A stretch of DNA of 35,323 bases. It comes from Desulfobacterales bacterium. Its GTDB lineage: Bacteria; Desulfobacterota; Desulfobacteria; Desulfobacterales; B30-G6. The notes under the pieces are model-generated. The model had not been told where the DNA came from, searched no databases, and was given only the letters and a program-made list of their open reading frames with translations. Of this stretch, positions 9,129-16,617 are shown piece after piece; positions within the stretch are counted from its first letter, which is position 1, and each line of letters opens with the position of its first letter. The stretch is from positions 1-35,323 of the forward strand of contig JAOZRT010000012.1 of NCBI GenBank assembly GCA_029940035.1. The letters are read 5' to 3'. Made by a program: the position numbers and the translations under genes.

Positions 9129-9887
9129 ATGCTTAAAAGAATCATACGGCATCCGCTTTTCGTAAAGGTAACTGCATTTGTTGCCAGTCTCCTCACCTGG
9201 ATTTTGATGCACCTTTTGTTCTTCACCTGCAGGAAGCACATTTTCGGTATCGATAACGTGGACGCCCTGCTTGCGGAATATGATCGGAAAATCCTGAGCC
9301 CCAACTGGCACCGTTCCATTATTTTCAGCGTCTATGTCCACCGAGCAAGAAAAGGCGCCGTCCTGGCCAGTCGAAGCCGTGACGGTGAGATGATCAGTGC
9401 AGTTCTGCACCGCCTCGGCTACCACACCGCCCGCGGAAGCAGCGGTCGAAATAAAGGCGGCCACCTCGGGTTGAAGGCATTTGTCGAATACGTCAACAAG
9501 GGAAATCCCGGCGGTATAGCAGTCGACGCCCCCCTCGGCCCCCCCCATGTTGTCAAACGGGGAATCATCCTTGCTGCGGCCAAAACAGGCGCACCTCTTC
9601 TGCTCCAGGTCTGGTATGCCCGGCCTAACTTCCGTTTCAAAAGCTGGGACGGCACCATGATCCCCAAACCTTTTTCTGAAATTGTCATGATAATGGACAA
9701 CCATCTGATGCATGTCCCGGCCAACGCCTCCAAGGAAGTGATCGAACTGTATCGGAAAAAACTGGAAGATCGAATGCTGCATCTGACTTACCAGGTTGAC
9801 CACTGGTTTGACATGCGAGACATCTACCCGGATCCGCGCAATATCCCCGTACCCTCCCCCGTACCGCCGCCTTCGCTCGTCTCCTGA
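9129..9887 (+). CDS. DUF374-family, lysophospholipid-acyltransferase-like protein
   Basis: The 252-aa protein begins with a basic and hydrophobic segment (about residues 10-32) that would anchor it in the inner membrane. Then come the DUF374 hallmarks: LASRSRDGEMISAVLHRLGY (about 78-97), the Gly-rich ARGSSGRNKGG and the pocket motif GGIAVDAPLGPPHVVKRG (about 128-146). DUF374 proteins belong to the glycerolipid/lipid A acyltransferase-like superfamily and often sit near LPS genes. I infer a role in lipid or lipid A acylation, but substrate and activity are unknown. An in-frame stop at 9123 limits the start to ATG 9129, which lacks a clear ribosome-binding site. TATAAT at 9121-9126 is too close to the start to serve that ATG as a -10 element. 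The C-terminal PSPVPPPS tail is low complexity. Confidence 0.8.
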   Translation: MLKRIIRHPLFVKVTAFVASLLTWILMHLLFFTCRKHIFGIDNVDALLAEYDRKILSPNWHRSIIFSVYVHRARKGAVLASRSRDGEMISAVLHRLGYHTARGSSGRNKGGHLGLKAFVEYVNKGNPGGIAVDAPLGPPHVVKRGIILAAAKTGAPLLLQVWYARPNFRFKSWDGTMIPKPFSEIVMIMDNHLMHVPANASKEVIELYRKKLEDRMLHLTYQVDHWFDMRDIYPDPRNIPVPSPVPPPSLVS

Positions 9888-9907
9888 TAATTTTTTGCAC
9901 CACAATT

Positions 9908-9923
9908 ATGAATTTATATTCAT
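9908..9923. promoter_or_regulatory. Palindrome ATGAAT-TTAT-ATTCAT upstream of the beta-oxidation operon
   Basis: Six-base perfect arms with a 4-bp spacer, followed by TCA so that the right half reads ATTCATTCA. This nonamer recurs in the promoter-proximal operator at 10085-10093, about 169 bp downstream centre to centre. It lies in the AT-rich 238-bp gap between the DUF374 gene and fadN. It may be a secondary operator; no other gene is seen in the gap. Confidence 0.4.
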
Positions 9924-10045
9924 TCAACACTTTGGTAGAAATCCCGATATATTTTAACTGAAGAATTTATAAATTATATATTATATTGGTTATTTATACA
10001 TATATTACAGTCAGTTTGTCAGTATTATCGCATTGTGCATTCCCC

Positions 10046-10074
10046 TTGACAACCGGGCAATTAGCCTGTAAAAG
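10046..10074 (+). promoter_or_regulatory. Sigma-70-type promoter of the fadN-fadA operon
   Basis: A perfect TTGACA (10046-10051) is followed by a 17-bp spacer and TAAAAG (10069-10074, four of six consensus). A TG dinucleotide directly precedes the -10 element. The predicted start of transcription falls near 10081, inside the palindromic operator at 10076-10093. Confidence 0.6.
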
Positions 10075-10075
10075 A

Positions 10076-10093
10076 TAAATGAATATTCATTCA
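10076..10093. promoter_or_regulatory. TetR/FadR-type operator over the transcription start of fadN
   Basis: TAAATGAATATTCATTCA matches the ideal palindrome TGAATGAATATTCATTCA at 17 of 18 positions, with a perfect 12-bp core ATGAATATTCAT (10079-10090). From memory, acyl-CoA-responsive TetR-family regulators of fatty-acid degradation use sites with TGAATGA/TCATTCA halves. The position over the start site fits repression that is relieved by acyl-CoA. No regulator gene lies in the window. Confidence 0.6.
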
Positions 10094-10125
10094 TAATTAT
10101 ATTTGTACGCAATCAGGAGGTAGGT

Positions 10126-12531
10126 ATGAACAGAAAAATAAGAAAGGCTGCCGTCATTGGATCGGGTGTCATGGGAGGCGGCATTGCCGCTTTGCTGGCC
10201 GGGGCCGGCGTGAAAACCTTGCTCTTGGACATTGTCCCCTTCGACCTGCAGGATGATGAGAAGAATGACCCACAGGCCAGAAACCGCATTGCCAAAGCCG
10301 GGCTGGATGCAGTCATGATGTCAAAGCCCGCTCTTCTTATGCAGAAAGCGGATGCAGACCTGATAACCATCGGCAATCTCGAGGACGATTTCGATAAGCT
10401 GACGGGCTGTGACTGGATCGTTGAAGTAGTGGTGGAAAACCTGAACATAAAACGCGACCTGTTCAAACGTATTGAAGGTGTTCGAAAACCGGGAACCATC
10501 GTGTCCTCCAATACGTCCGGCATCCCTCTGGCAGCCATGTCAGAAGGTTTGAGCTCCGAATTCAGACAATACTTTTTGGGGACTCACTTTTTCAACCCCG
10601 TGCGTTACATGAAATTACTCGAAATCATTCCCGGCAAGGAGACCCTTCCCGAAATTCTTGAGTTCATGGCCGATTTCGGTGAACGCATTCTCGGCAAGGG
10701 TATTGTGTGGGCCAAGGACACGCCCAATTTCGTCGGCAACCGCATCGGCATCCACGGCATGGTAAGAGCCATGCAGATCATGCTTGAGGACGGACTGACG
10801 ATACCGGAAGTCGATGCCCTTTTCGGCCCTGTCATGGGACGCCCTAAAACTGCGATGTTCAAGACTGCCGATCTGGTGGGACTCGATGTTCTCGGCCATG
10901 TGGCCGGCAACACCCACGAACTGGTCCCCCACGACGAAGCCCGTGAAAGCTTTGTTGTTCCCGAATATGTGTCCCAGATGATAAAAAACAATCTGCTGGG
11001 TAAAAAAACCAAGGCCGGGTTTTATAAAACCGACCTGACCCCTGAATGGAAAAAGATTCGTAAGGTCATCGTTCCCGCCACCATGGAATATACGGAGTAC
11101 GGCACGCCGCAGTTCCCGTGCCTGGAAGACGCCAAAAAACGGAAATCTCTGCCCGAAAAAATGAAGGCCGTACTTTTCGGCAAGGACAAGGGCTCGCTGT
11201 TTGCCTGGAAGGCCACGGCAGCCAACCTGATCTACTCGGCCAACCGGATTCCTGAAATTTCCAACACCATCGTTGAGATCGACAATGCCATGAAGTGGGG
11301 GTTCAATTTTGAAATGGGCCCCTTTGAAACATGGGATGCGATAGGCGTGGCTGATTCCGTTGCAAAAATGGAAGCAGACGGTTTCGATGTGCCCGATAAC
11401 GTGAAAACCATGCTGGCAGCCGGGCATGCGTCCTTTTATAAAAACGAGAACGGCAAACATCTATATTTTGATTTCATTGACAACACCTACAAGCCGGTAA
11501 GCAAAAGTGAAAACATCACCATCCTGGCCGACCTGAAAGCAGACGGCAAGGTGATCCAAGCCAACCCCTCAGCTACCCTTGTGGACCTGGGCGATGGTGT
11601 GGCCTGCCTGGAGTTCCATACAAAAATGAACTCCCTGAACCAGGAGATCATCACCGCCGTCCATGACGCGCTCGATTACGTCGACGCCAACGGCACGGGG
11701 CTCGTCTTCGGCAACCAGGCTGGTGGCATGCCCGGCGCTTTTTCTGCGGGTGCGGACCTCTCGGCTGTTCGAGCAGCTGTTTCCGAGGGCCGTTTTTCGG
11801 AAATCGAGGGAATGATCAAAGGCCTCCAGTACGGGCTGCTGAAAGCCCGCTACGCCCCCTTTCCGGTGGTCGCGGCACCTTACGGCATGACCCTGGGAGG
11901 CGGATGTGAGGTCTGCCTGGCGTCGGACAAAGTCGTCGCCCATTCAGAACTTTTCATGGGCCTGGTCGAATTCGGCGTCGGCCTGCTGCCGGCCGGAGGT
12001 GGTTGTCTGGCTTTGTGGAGAAATTTCGTGGAAGCCATCCCCGCAGCTGTTCCTGATGCCGATCTGACCCGTTTTTTCATACCGGCCTTCATGGCCGTGG
12101 GTATGGCCAAAGTTTCCATGTCAGCGGCAGAAGCGAGGGCCAACGGTTTCCTGCTCCCCGCCGACCGTATCGTCTTCAACCGGGACTATCTCATCGGCGA
12201 AGCCAAAAAAGAAGTGCTCAAAATGGTGGACGAGGGATATGCGCCGCCCGTCAAAAGGCAGATCAAGGTTCTTGGTGAAGCCGCCCAAGGCATGGTCAAC
12301 GCCCAGGTTTCCGACATGCAGAAAGCGGGCTATATCAGCGATTATGATCTGTTCGTACTCAAGAGAATTGCCTATGTTATGAGCGGCGGGGATGTGCGCA
12401 GCAACAGCATGATCGATGAAGACATCATTCTGACCCTTGAAAGAGAGGCCTTTGTGGACCTCCTCAAGGAAGAAAAAACCATCGCCCGGATAGACCACAT
12501 GCTAAAAACCGGCAAGCCGCTCAGGAATTAG
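10126..12531 (+). CDS. fadN: FadN-type bifunctional 3-hydroxyacyl-CoA dehydrogenase / enoyl-CoA hydratase
   Basis: Carries out the middle two steps of beta-oxidation (hydration of enoyl-CoA and NAD-dependent oxidation of 3-hydroxyacyl-CoA) in the cytoplasm. Domain order is dehydrogenase first, hydratase last, the opposite of E. coli FadB and as in Bacillus FadN. The NAD-binding GSGVMGGGIAALLAGAG is at residues 12-28, the dehydrogenase catalytic His is in GTHFFNPVRYMKLLE (about 155), and the crotonase fold at about 480-760 shows AFSAGADLSAV (oxyanion hole), GMTLGGGCEVCLAS and the catalytic Glu region MGLVEFGVGLLPAGGG. Length 801 aa fits FadN. AGGAGGT precedes ATG 10126. The thiolase follows after 119 bp. 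In a sulfate reducer it may serve fatty-acid or aromatic-acid degradation. Confidence 0.92.
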   Translation: MNRKIRKAAVIGSGVMGGGIAALLAGAGVKTLLLDIVPFDLQDDEKNDPQARNRIAKAGLDAVMMSKPALLMQKADADLITIGNLEDDFDKLTGCDWIVEVVVENLNIKRDLFKRIEGVRKPGTIVSSNTSGIPLAAMSEGLSSEFRQYFLGTHFFNPVRYMKLLEIIPGKETLPEILEFMADFGERILGKGIVWAKDTPNFVGNRIGIHGMVRAMQIMLEDGLTIPEVDALFGPVMGRPKTAMFKTADLVGLDVLGHVAGNTHELVPHDEARESFVVPEYVSQMIKNNLLGKKTKAGFYKTDLTPEWKKIRKVIVPATMEYTEYGTPQFPCLEDAKKRKSLPEKMKAVLFGKDKGSLFAWKATAANLIYSANRIPEISNTIVEIDNAMKWGFNFEMGPFETWDAIGVADSVAKMEADGFDVPDNVKTMLAAGHASFYKNENGKHLYFDFIDNTYKPVSKSENITILADLKADGKVIQANPSATLVDLGDGVACLEFHTKMNSLNQEIITAVHDALDYVDANGTGLVFGNQAGGMPGAFSAGADLSAVRAAVSEGRFSEIEGMIKGLQYGLLKARYAPFPVVAAPYGMTLGGGCEVCLASDKVVAHSELFMGLVEFGVGLLPAGGGCLALWRNFVEAIPAAVPDADLTRFFIPAFMAVGMAKVSMSAAEARANGFLLPADRIVFNRDYLIGEAKKEVLKMVDEGYAPPVKRQIKVLGEAAQGMVNAQVSDMQKAGYISDYDLFVLKRIAYVMSGGDVRSNSMIDEDIILTLEREAFVDLLKEEKTIARIDHMLKTGKPLRN

Positions 12532-12650
12532 GGAGCACGGTCGACCAAACGGCAGCCCGTATCTGTTGAAAGGGCTATGATTGCATACAACAGCGGCAAC
12601 GCCGCGTTTAACAGATTCGTCTGGCGAACCTGTTCAAGGAGGAACAAACC

Positions 12651-13829
12651 ATGAGAGATGCATATATCGTAACTTCCGTAAGGACGCCGGGATGCAGGAG
12701 AAATAAGGGCGCCTTCAGGGATACACGCCCCGAAGATCTTTTGTCCTTTATCCTGGATTCCGCCATGCAGCAAACCAAAAACCTAGCCAAAAAGGACGTC
12801 GACGACGTCATGATCGGGTGCTCCTTTCCCGAAGCTGAGCAGGGGCTGAACATCGGGAGAGTAGCCTCCCAGATGGCGGGTTTCCCGGTAGAGGTCACCG
12901 GTGCCACCGTCAATCGCTTCTGCTCTTCAGGACTTGAGGCCATTGCCCTGGCATCCCTCAGGGTCATGGCCGGTTGGTCTGACGTAACCATCGGCGGCGG
13001 CGTGGAGTCCATGACCTACGTCCCCATGGGGGGATCCATACCCAGGCCTCACCCGGAGTTTTCCAAGACCCAGGCGGATAATTATATATCCATGGGCTTG
13101 ACCGCTGAAAACGTGGCCAATCGCTACGATATTTCACGGGAACAGCAGGACGAATTCGCCTACAATTCTCAGAAAAAGGCCGCCGCGGCCAAAGCCGGAA
13201 AAAAGTACACCGAAATCGTTCCCACGCCGGCGGTGCGTTTCAATAAAAAAGAGGACGGCACTTTCCAGAAGGAAACCTTCATCCAGGATTTCGATGACGG
13301 CATCCGCGAATCCACCACCTTGGAAGGCCTGACCAAGCTGCGACCGGCATTCTCCGCTACCGGTTCCGTCACCGCGGGGAACTCGTCCCAGATGACGGAC
13401 GGGGCAGCCGCCACCATCATCGCCTGCGAGGAAAAAGTCAAGGAACTCGGCCTTAAACCAGTGGCCAAGCTAAAATATTACACCACCGCAGGATGCAGAC
13501 CAGATGAAATGGGGGTGGGGCCGCTTTACGCTATTCCCAAACTGCTGAAGCTCGCCAATGTGGAGCTAAAGGATGTCGGGGTCTTTGAAATCAATGAGGC
13601 CTTTGCATCTCAAGCCCTCTACTGCACTCGTGAACTGGGCATCGACCTCGCCAAGGTAAATCTCAACGGCGGCGCCATCGCCCTGGGACACCCCCTGGGG
13701 TGTACCGGAGCCAAACTGTGCGCAACCCTCATGGCGAATATGAAATCCACAGGCGCCCGCTATGGTGTTGAATCCATGTGTATCGGCGGTGGGATGGGTG
13801 CGGCAGCCCTGTTTGAACGCTGCGAATAA
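12651..13829 (+). CDS. fadA: Acetyl-CoA C-acyltransferase (3-ketoacyl-CoA thiolase)
   Basis: Thiolytic last step of beta-oxidation, releasing acetyl-CoA. The family signatures are complete: nucleophile Cys in VNRFCSSGLEAIALAS (about residue 90), NEAFASQAL (about 316), the catalytic His in NGGAIALGHPLGCTGAK (about 345) and the second catalytic Cys in CIGGGMGAAALFE (about 378). Length 392 aa is standard. AAGGAGGAAC lies 8 bp before ATG 12651. The 119-bp gap to fadN holds a small hairpin, GCGGC-AAC-GCCGC (12593-12605), but no terminator, so the two genes are probably one operon as in Bacillus fadNA. The stop codon lies in the left arm of a palindrome (13826-13850). Confidence 0.93.
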   Translation: MRDAYIVTSVRTPGCRRNKGAFRDTRPEDLLSFILDSAMQQTKNLAKKDVDDVMIGCSFPEAEQGLNIGRVASQMAGFPVEVTGATVNRFCSSGLEAIALASLRVMAGWSDVTIGGGVESMTYVPMGGSIPRPHPEFSKTQADNYISMGLTAENVANRYDISREQQDEFAYNSQKKAAAAKAGKKYTEIVPTPAVRFNKKEDGTFQKETFIQDFDDGIRESTTLEGLTKLRPAFSATGSVTAGNSSQMTDGAAATIIACEEKVKELGLKPVAKLKYYTTAGCRPDEMGVGPLYAIPKLLKLANVELKDVGVFEINEAFASQALYCTRELGIDLAKVNLNGGAIALGHPLGCTGAKLCATLMANMKSTGARYGVESMCIGGGMGAAALFERCE

Positions 13830-13868
13830 AAATTTGTACCAAATTTTTATGAGACGCGGCTTCGCCGC
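13826..13868 (+). repeat. Palindrome at the thiolase stop codon plus tag hairpin
   Basis: A perfect 11-bp inverted repeat ATAAAAATTTG / CAAATTTTTAT with a 3-nt TAC loop spans 13826-13850; its left arm contains the thiolase stop TAA. It is followed at once by GAGACGCGGCTTCGCCGC, whose last 13 bases form the hairpin GCGGC-TTC-GCCGC (13856-13868). Nearly the same tag follows a larger palindrome at the end of rfbB (34705-34764). The structure could add a termination step ahead of the stronger terminator at 13884. Confidence 0.75.
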
Positions 13869-13883
13869 TAAAAAAATAGCAAT

Positions 13884-13921
13884 AATCAAAACGCCCGGCC
13901 ATTTGGCCGGGCGTTTTGATT
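13884..13921. terminator. Bidirectional terminator between thiolase and the convergent 196-aa gene
   Basis: Two 18-base arms (13884-13901 and 13904-13921) form a perfect inverted repeat around TT, with core ACGCCCGGCCA / TGGCCGGGCGT and AAAA/TTTT at the stem base. Flanking A and T tracts, especially TTTTTTT on the minus side (13870-13876), suit termination in both directions. Confidence 0.9.
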
Positions 13922-13982
13922 CAACCTCAGAAACAAATAGGGGCGTCGTTTCTTGCGAGTTATGGAAAACTGATGAAATGGT

Positions 13983-14573
13983 TCACTCCGCAAAGGTGCG
14001 GACCTTGATAAAAATGGATGTGTCCGACAAATCCTGGCCCAGGAACTCATCCGGTGAAACTGGCAAACCTTCCAAGGGCAAGACCTGGATGTGTTGCCGA
14101 AACACTTGGGGCTGGCTATTGATAAACGCCTGCACCCGTCCCCCGTCGATCCATACGCCTTGTTCCAGGAAGCCGGGCCCCAACTCCTTCAGCACCATGT
14201 TGAAAAGCTTTACCGTGACCCATCCATGGGCTGCCTGGTCCGATTTCTCATCTCCCCCGTGCGAAATAGCTTTACGCATCCAGCTATATTGTCCGCCCTT
14301 GCGAAAGGTCGCGCCAACAAGCCCTGGCATGGCCGCTGAAAGGGCTAGCACCGACCCGTCGTGCACAAGAGCTGTGGCCACGTCATCCACCGGTTTGCTG
14401 TCCAGAAAAATAGTCTGAATCCGTTCTTCAAAATAAACCTCGTGCACGCCAAGCTGCTCGCAGACAAATGTCTTTAAATCAATTCCGACCTGTGCTCTCA
14501 CGCTGAACCACGGCGCCAGCAATCCAACCAATTTTGGCAGATGGTCATCTGCTACAGCGATGCTCAATTCCAT
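13983..14573 (-). CDS. Conserved-looking protein of unknown function, downstream of the tungsten AOR
   Basis: I do not recognise a named family. The 196-aa protein (MELSIAVADDHLPKLVGL...) contains a central stretch, VDDVATALVHDGSVLALSAA followed by MPGLVGATFRKGG, that looks conserved in style, and it has no signal peptide or membrane segment. I chose the internal ATG at 14573 because the preceding 22 codons of the open frame run through the hairpin at 14601-14630. It lies 137 bp downstream of the AOR gene on the same strand, behind three hairpins, so expression may be a reduced read-through from AOR. An accessory role in AOR cofactor or substrate handling is only a guess from position. Confidence 0.6.
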   Translation of the reverse strand: MELSIAVADDHLPKLVGLLAPWFSVRAQVGIDLKTFVCEQLGVHEVYFEERIQTIFLDSKPVDDVATALVHDGSVLALSAAMPGLVGATFRKGGQYSWMRKAISHGGDEKSDQAAHGWVTVKLFNMVLKELGPGFLEQGVWIDGGRVQAFINSQPQVFRQHIQVLPLEGLPVSPDEFLGQDLSDTSIFIKVRTFAE

Positions 14574-14600
14574 ACTTTTTCTAATTCCAGATGCTACAAA

Positions 14601-14630
14601 ACAGGGGAAACCCGATAAGGCTTCCCCTGT
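14601..14630 (-). other. Hairpin in the AOR-196-aa intercistronic region
   Basis: Nine-base perfect arms ACAGGGGAA / TTCCCCTGT with a 12-nt loop. It lies 27 bp upstream of the chosen start of the 196-aa gene and could affect its translation or stabilise the transcript. Confidence 0.5.
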
Positions 14631-14641
14631 ATCATGCATTT

Positions 14642-14658
14642 ATGCGGCGCAGCCGCAT
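14642..14658. other. Triloop hairpin ATGCGGC-GCA-GCCGCAT
   Basis: Seven-base perfect arms with a GCA loop on the plus strand. It resembles the triloop mini-hairpins of the 24.3-kb array and the hairpin at 13856-13868. Confidence 0.6.
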
Positions 14659-14670
14659 TTCCCAAAAGGA

Positions 14671-14700
14671 TTTCGCCCGGCCCCCAAGGGCCGGGCGAAA
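14671..14700 (-). terminator. Terminator-like hairpin after the AOR gene
   Basis: Perfect 13-base arms TTTCGCCCGGCCC / GGGCCGGGCGAAA around CCAA, starting 11 bp past the AOR stop on the minus strand. A TTTT tract follows after three bases on the minus strand, so termination is probably partial. Confidence 0.7.
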
Positions 14701-14710
14701 AACGTTTTGT

Positions 14711-16447
14711 CTAGAAATCAAACACCTTGTCAAGGTCTTCATCGCTGACCTGAAAGGTTACGTTATGCGGCGCGAGGGGCTCCTTTTTAAAATATTCTGG
14801 CAGCCGGTCATCCTTGGCCGTAAAGCCTGCCCTGGCGTTGAAGTCTCTTTCAGCCTTCAATACCGCCATACCCAGGTTGCTCACATCGTCGGCGGTCAGA
14901 GGTTGGCCGCTGAAACCGCTGATAATATCCAGCAGCGCCTGGAACGTTTCGGGTTGGTCCAGTATCGCGAAGGCAATAAAGAGGCACATACCCGTGGAAT
15001 CAATCGCTGCCGTGGCAATCTGCAGGTTTTTGGACAACTCCACCTGCCCTTCCGGTTTTGTGCCATCCACGTTGCCGCCGACCCCCAGCAGATTGGCTGT
15101 TACCGAGTAGCCGGCCGTGTGGTCCGCACCCATGGTGGTGGTGGCATAGGTCACACCGATGCCCTGTACCGCCCGCGGATCATAGGCCGGCATGGACTGC
15201 TTTTTTACGACCGGCACGCGCTCGACACCAAACACCTGACCGGTCACAGCTGCACCATTGCCTAGAATCCGTCCCAGAGGCGTCCCTTCACCAACTTCCT
15301 TGAGCAGATTAATGGCTGCCTGGGCATCCCCGAACTTGGCGAGGCCGGCCTCCATGGCCACACCGATGGCCACCCCCATTTCAATGGTGTCCAGGCCAAA
15401 ATCATCATCCATGCGGTCGAGCTGGGCAACGGTATCCAGGTCATCGATACCGCAGTTCCCGCCATGGGCCCAGATGGTTTCATATTCGGGCTGCTTGGTC
15501 AGGAAATTACCGTCCTTGTCGTTGAAAATACCCGAGCACTGGATCACACATCCCTTGTGGCATCCGTGGGTGGCCAGACCGCCCCTTGAGGTTTCCAGTT
15601 CAGCCTGGGTTTCACCGCTAAGCTTCGAGGCGCCGTCAAACTGACCGGTGGAAAAATTGTTGGTTGGATACCCGCCCGCCTCGTTGACCACATTGGTCAG
15701 TACGTTTGTGCCGTAAGCCGGCAGTCCCTCACCGGTTACCGGATGCTTTTTCAACCCTTGTACCCAGGCTTTATTGGCTTCGCGGAACTTGTCCGGGTCA
15801 GCAGGCTGACGTTTTGACATACCTTCGTCATCCAATACGATCAGTTTCACCCCTTTCGAACCCATGACCGCGCCGACGCCCCCGCGCCCTGCATGGCGGG
15901 TTGGCCGTTGTTCCATGTCCGTAAAAGCAATGGAAGCCGCCGACATCTTCATTTCACCTGCCGGGCCGATGGAGATTGCACACACTTTATCTCCATATGC
16001 TTCCTTCACCTTGTCGATGACGGCATAATTGCCCAGCATCTTGAGGCTGTTGTCTGTCGTTATCTCGACACCGTCCTTGTTGATTAAGATCTTGTACAGG
16101 TTGTCGTCCGCCGGCTGCCCTTCAATCACGATGGCCGCGTACCCCAGCCGGGCCAATACTTGTGAAGGCTGGCCCCCGGAGTTGGCTTCCTTGATACCGC
16201 CTGTTAACGGGCTCTTGCAGCCCACAGAAATTCTGCCTGACATGGCTGCCACGCTGCCGCTCAACATACCCGGCGCGATAACCAGCTTGTTGTCCTCACC
16301 AAGAGGATGGCAGAGGGGAGGGACTTCCTTGGAAACGATGGTAGAAGTCATTGCCCGCCCACCGAGCCCTGCATACTCGCCCAGAGCCTCAACAACAGTT
16401 TTCGGGCCGCCCTCTTCTCCCATTTTCACACGCAAAATTTTATCCAT
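14711..16447 (-). CDS. Tungsten-containing aldehyde:ferredoxin oxidoreductase family protein
   Basis: AOR-family enzyme, which oxidises aldehydes to acids (or the reverse) with a bis-pterin tungsten cofactor and a [4Fe-4S] cluster in the cytoplasm. The N-terminal domain has the family run MTSTIVSKEVPPLCHPLGEDN and GRISVGCKSPLTGGIKEANS. AGRGGVGAVMGSKGVKLIVL is the pterin-binding region. The first three cluster cysteines are in HGCHKGCVIQCSG, spaced CX3CX3C; classical AOR has CX2CX3C, and the longer spacing recalls YdhV-like members (from memory). A distal Cys sits in DSTGMCLFI. The start ATG 16447 (MDKILRVKMGEEGG) is fixed by GGAGG 8 bp upstream and gives 578 aa. The true substrate is unknown. 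MoaA, encoded at 24.5-25.5 kb, makes the pterin precursor. Confidence 0.93.
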   Translation of the reverse strand: MDKILRVKMGEEGGPKTVVEALGEYAGLGGRAMTSTIVSKEVPPLCHPLGEDNKLVIAPGMLSGSVAAMSGRISVGCKSPLTGGIKEANSGGQPSQVLARLGYAAIVIEGQPADDNLYKILINKDGVEITTDNSLKMLGNYAVIDKVKEAYGDKVCAISIGPAGEMKMSAASIAFTDMEQRPTRHAGRGGVGAVMGSKGVKLIVLDDEGMSKRQPADPDKFREANKAWVQGLKKHPVTGEGLPAYGTNVLTNVVNEAGGYPTNNFSTGQFDGASKLSGETQAELETSRGGLATHGCHKGCVIQCSGIFNDKDGNFLTKQPEYETIWAHGGNCGIDDLDTVAQLDRMDDDFGLDTIEMGVAIGVAMEAGLAKFGDAQAAINLLKEVGEGTPLGRILGNGAAVTGQVFGVERVPVVKKQSMPAYDPRAVQGIGVTYATTTMGADHTAGYSVTANLLGVGGNVDGTKPEGQVELSKNLQIATAAIDSTGMCLFIAFAILDQPETFQALLDIISGFSGQPLTADDVSNLGMAVLKAERDFNARAGFTAKDDRLPEYFKKEPLAPHNVTFQVSDEDLDKVFDF

Positions 16448-16551
16448 CGGTTGCCTCCTTTTCCTTTGGTAAAAGATTTTCCATTGCACCCATTCAAGGG
16501 GCATCATTTTATGTTGGCAGGGTTGCCGAACAGGTCCACCAATCCAGCATG

Positions 16552-16592
16552 ACAATCACATTGTAATTATTGGTATTAATAAGTAATGTCAA
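16552..16592 (-). promoter_or_regulatory. Candidate AOR promoter with an inverted repeat at the start site
   Basis: On the minus strand a perfect TTGACA (16592-16587) and AATAAT (16571-16566) are 15 bp apart, in the 170-bp gap upstream of AOR. Just downstream lies the small inverted repeat ACAAT-CAC-ATTGT (16552-16564), where transcription should start, as expected of an operator. I cannot name a regulator. Confidence 0.4.
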
Positions 16593-16617
16593 GGAAAACC
16601 GAAACCAACAGGTCGGA

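Noticed and set aside
14560-15265. Long plus-strand frames opposite AOR
   Set aside because: They are shadows of the well-supported AOR gene and show no family motif.
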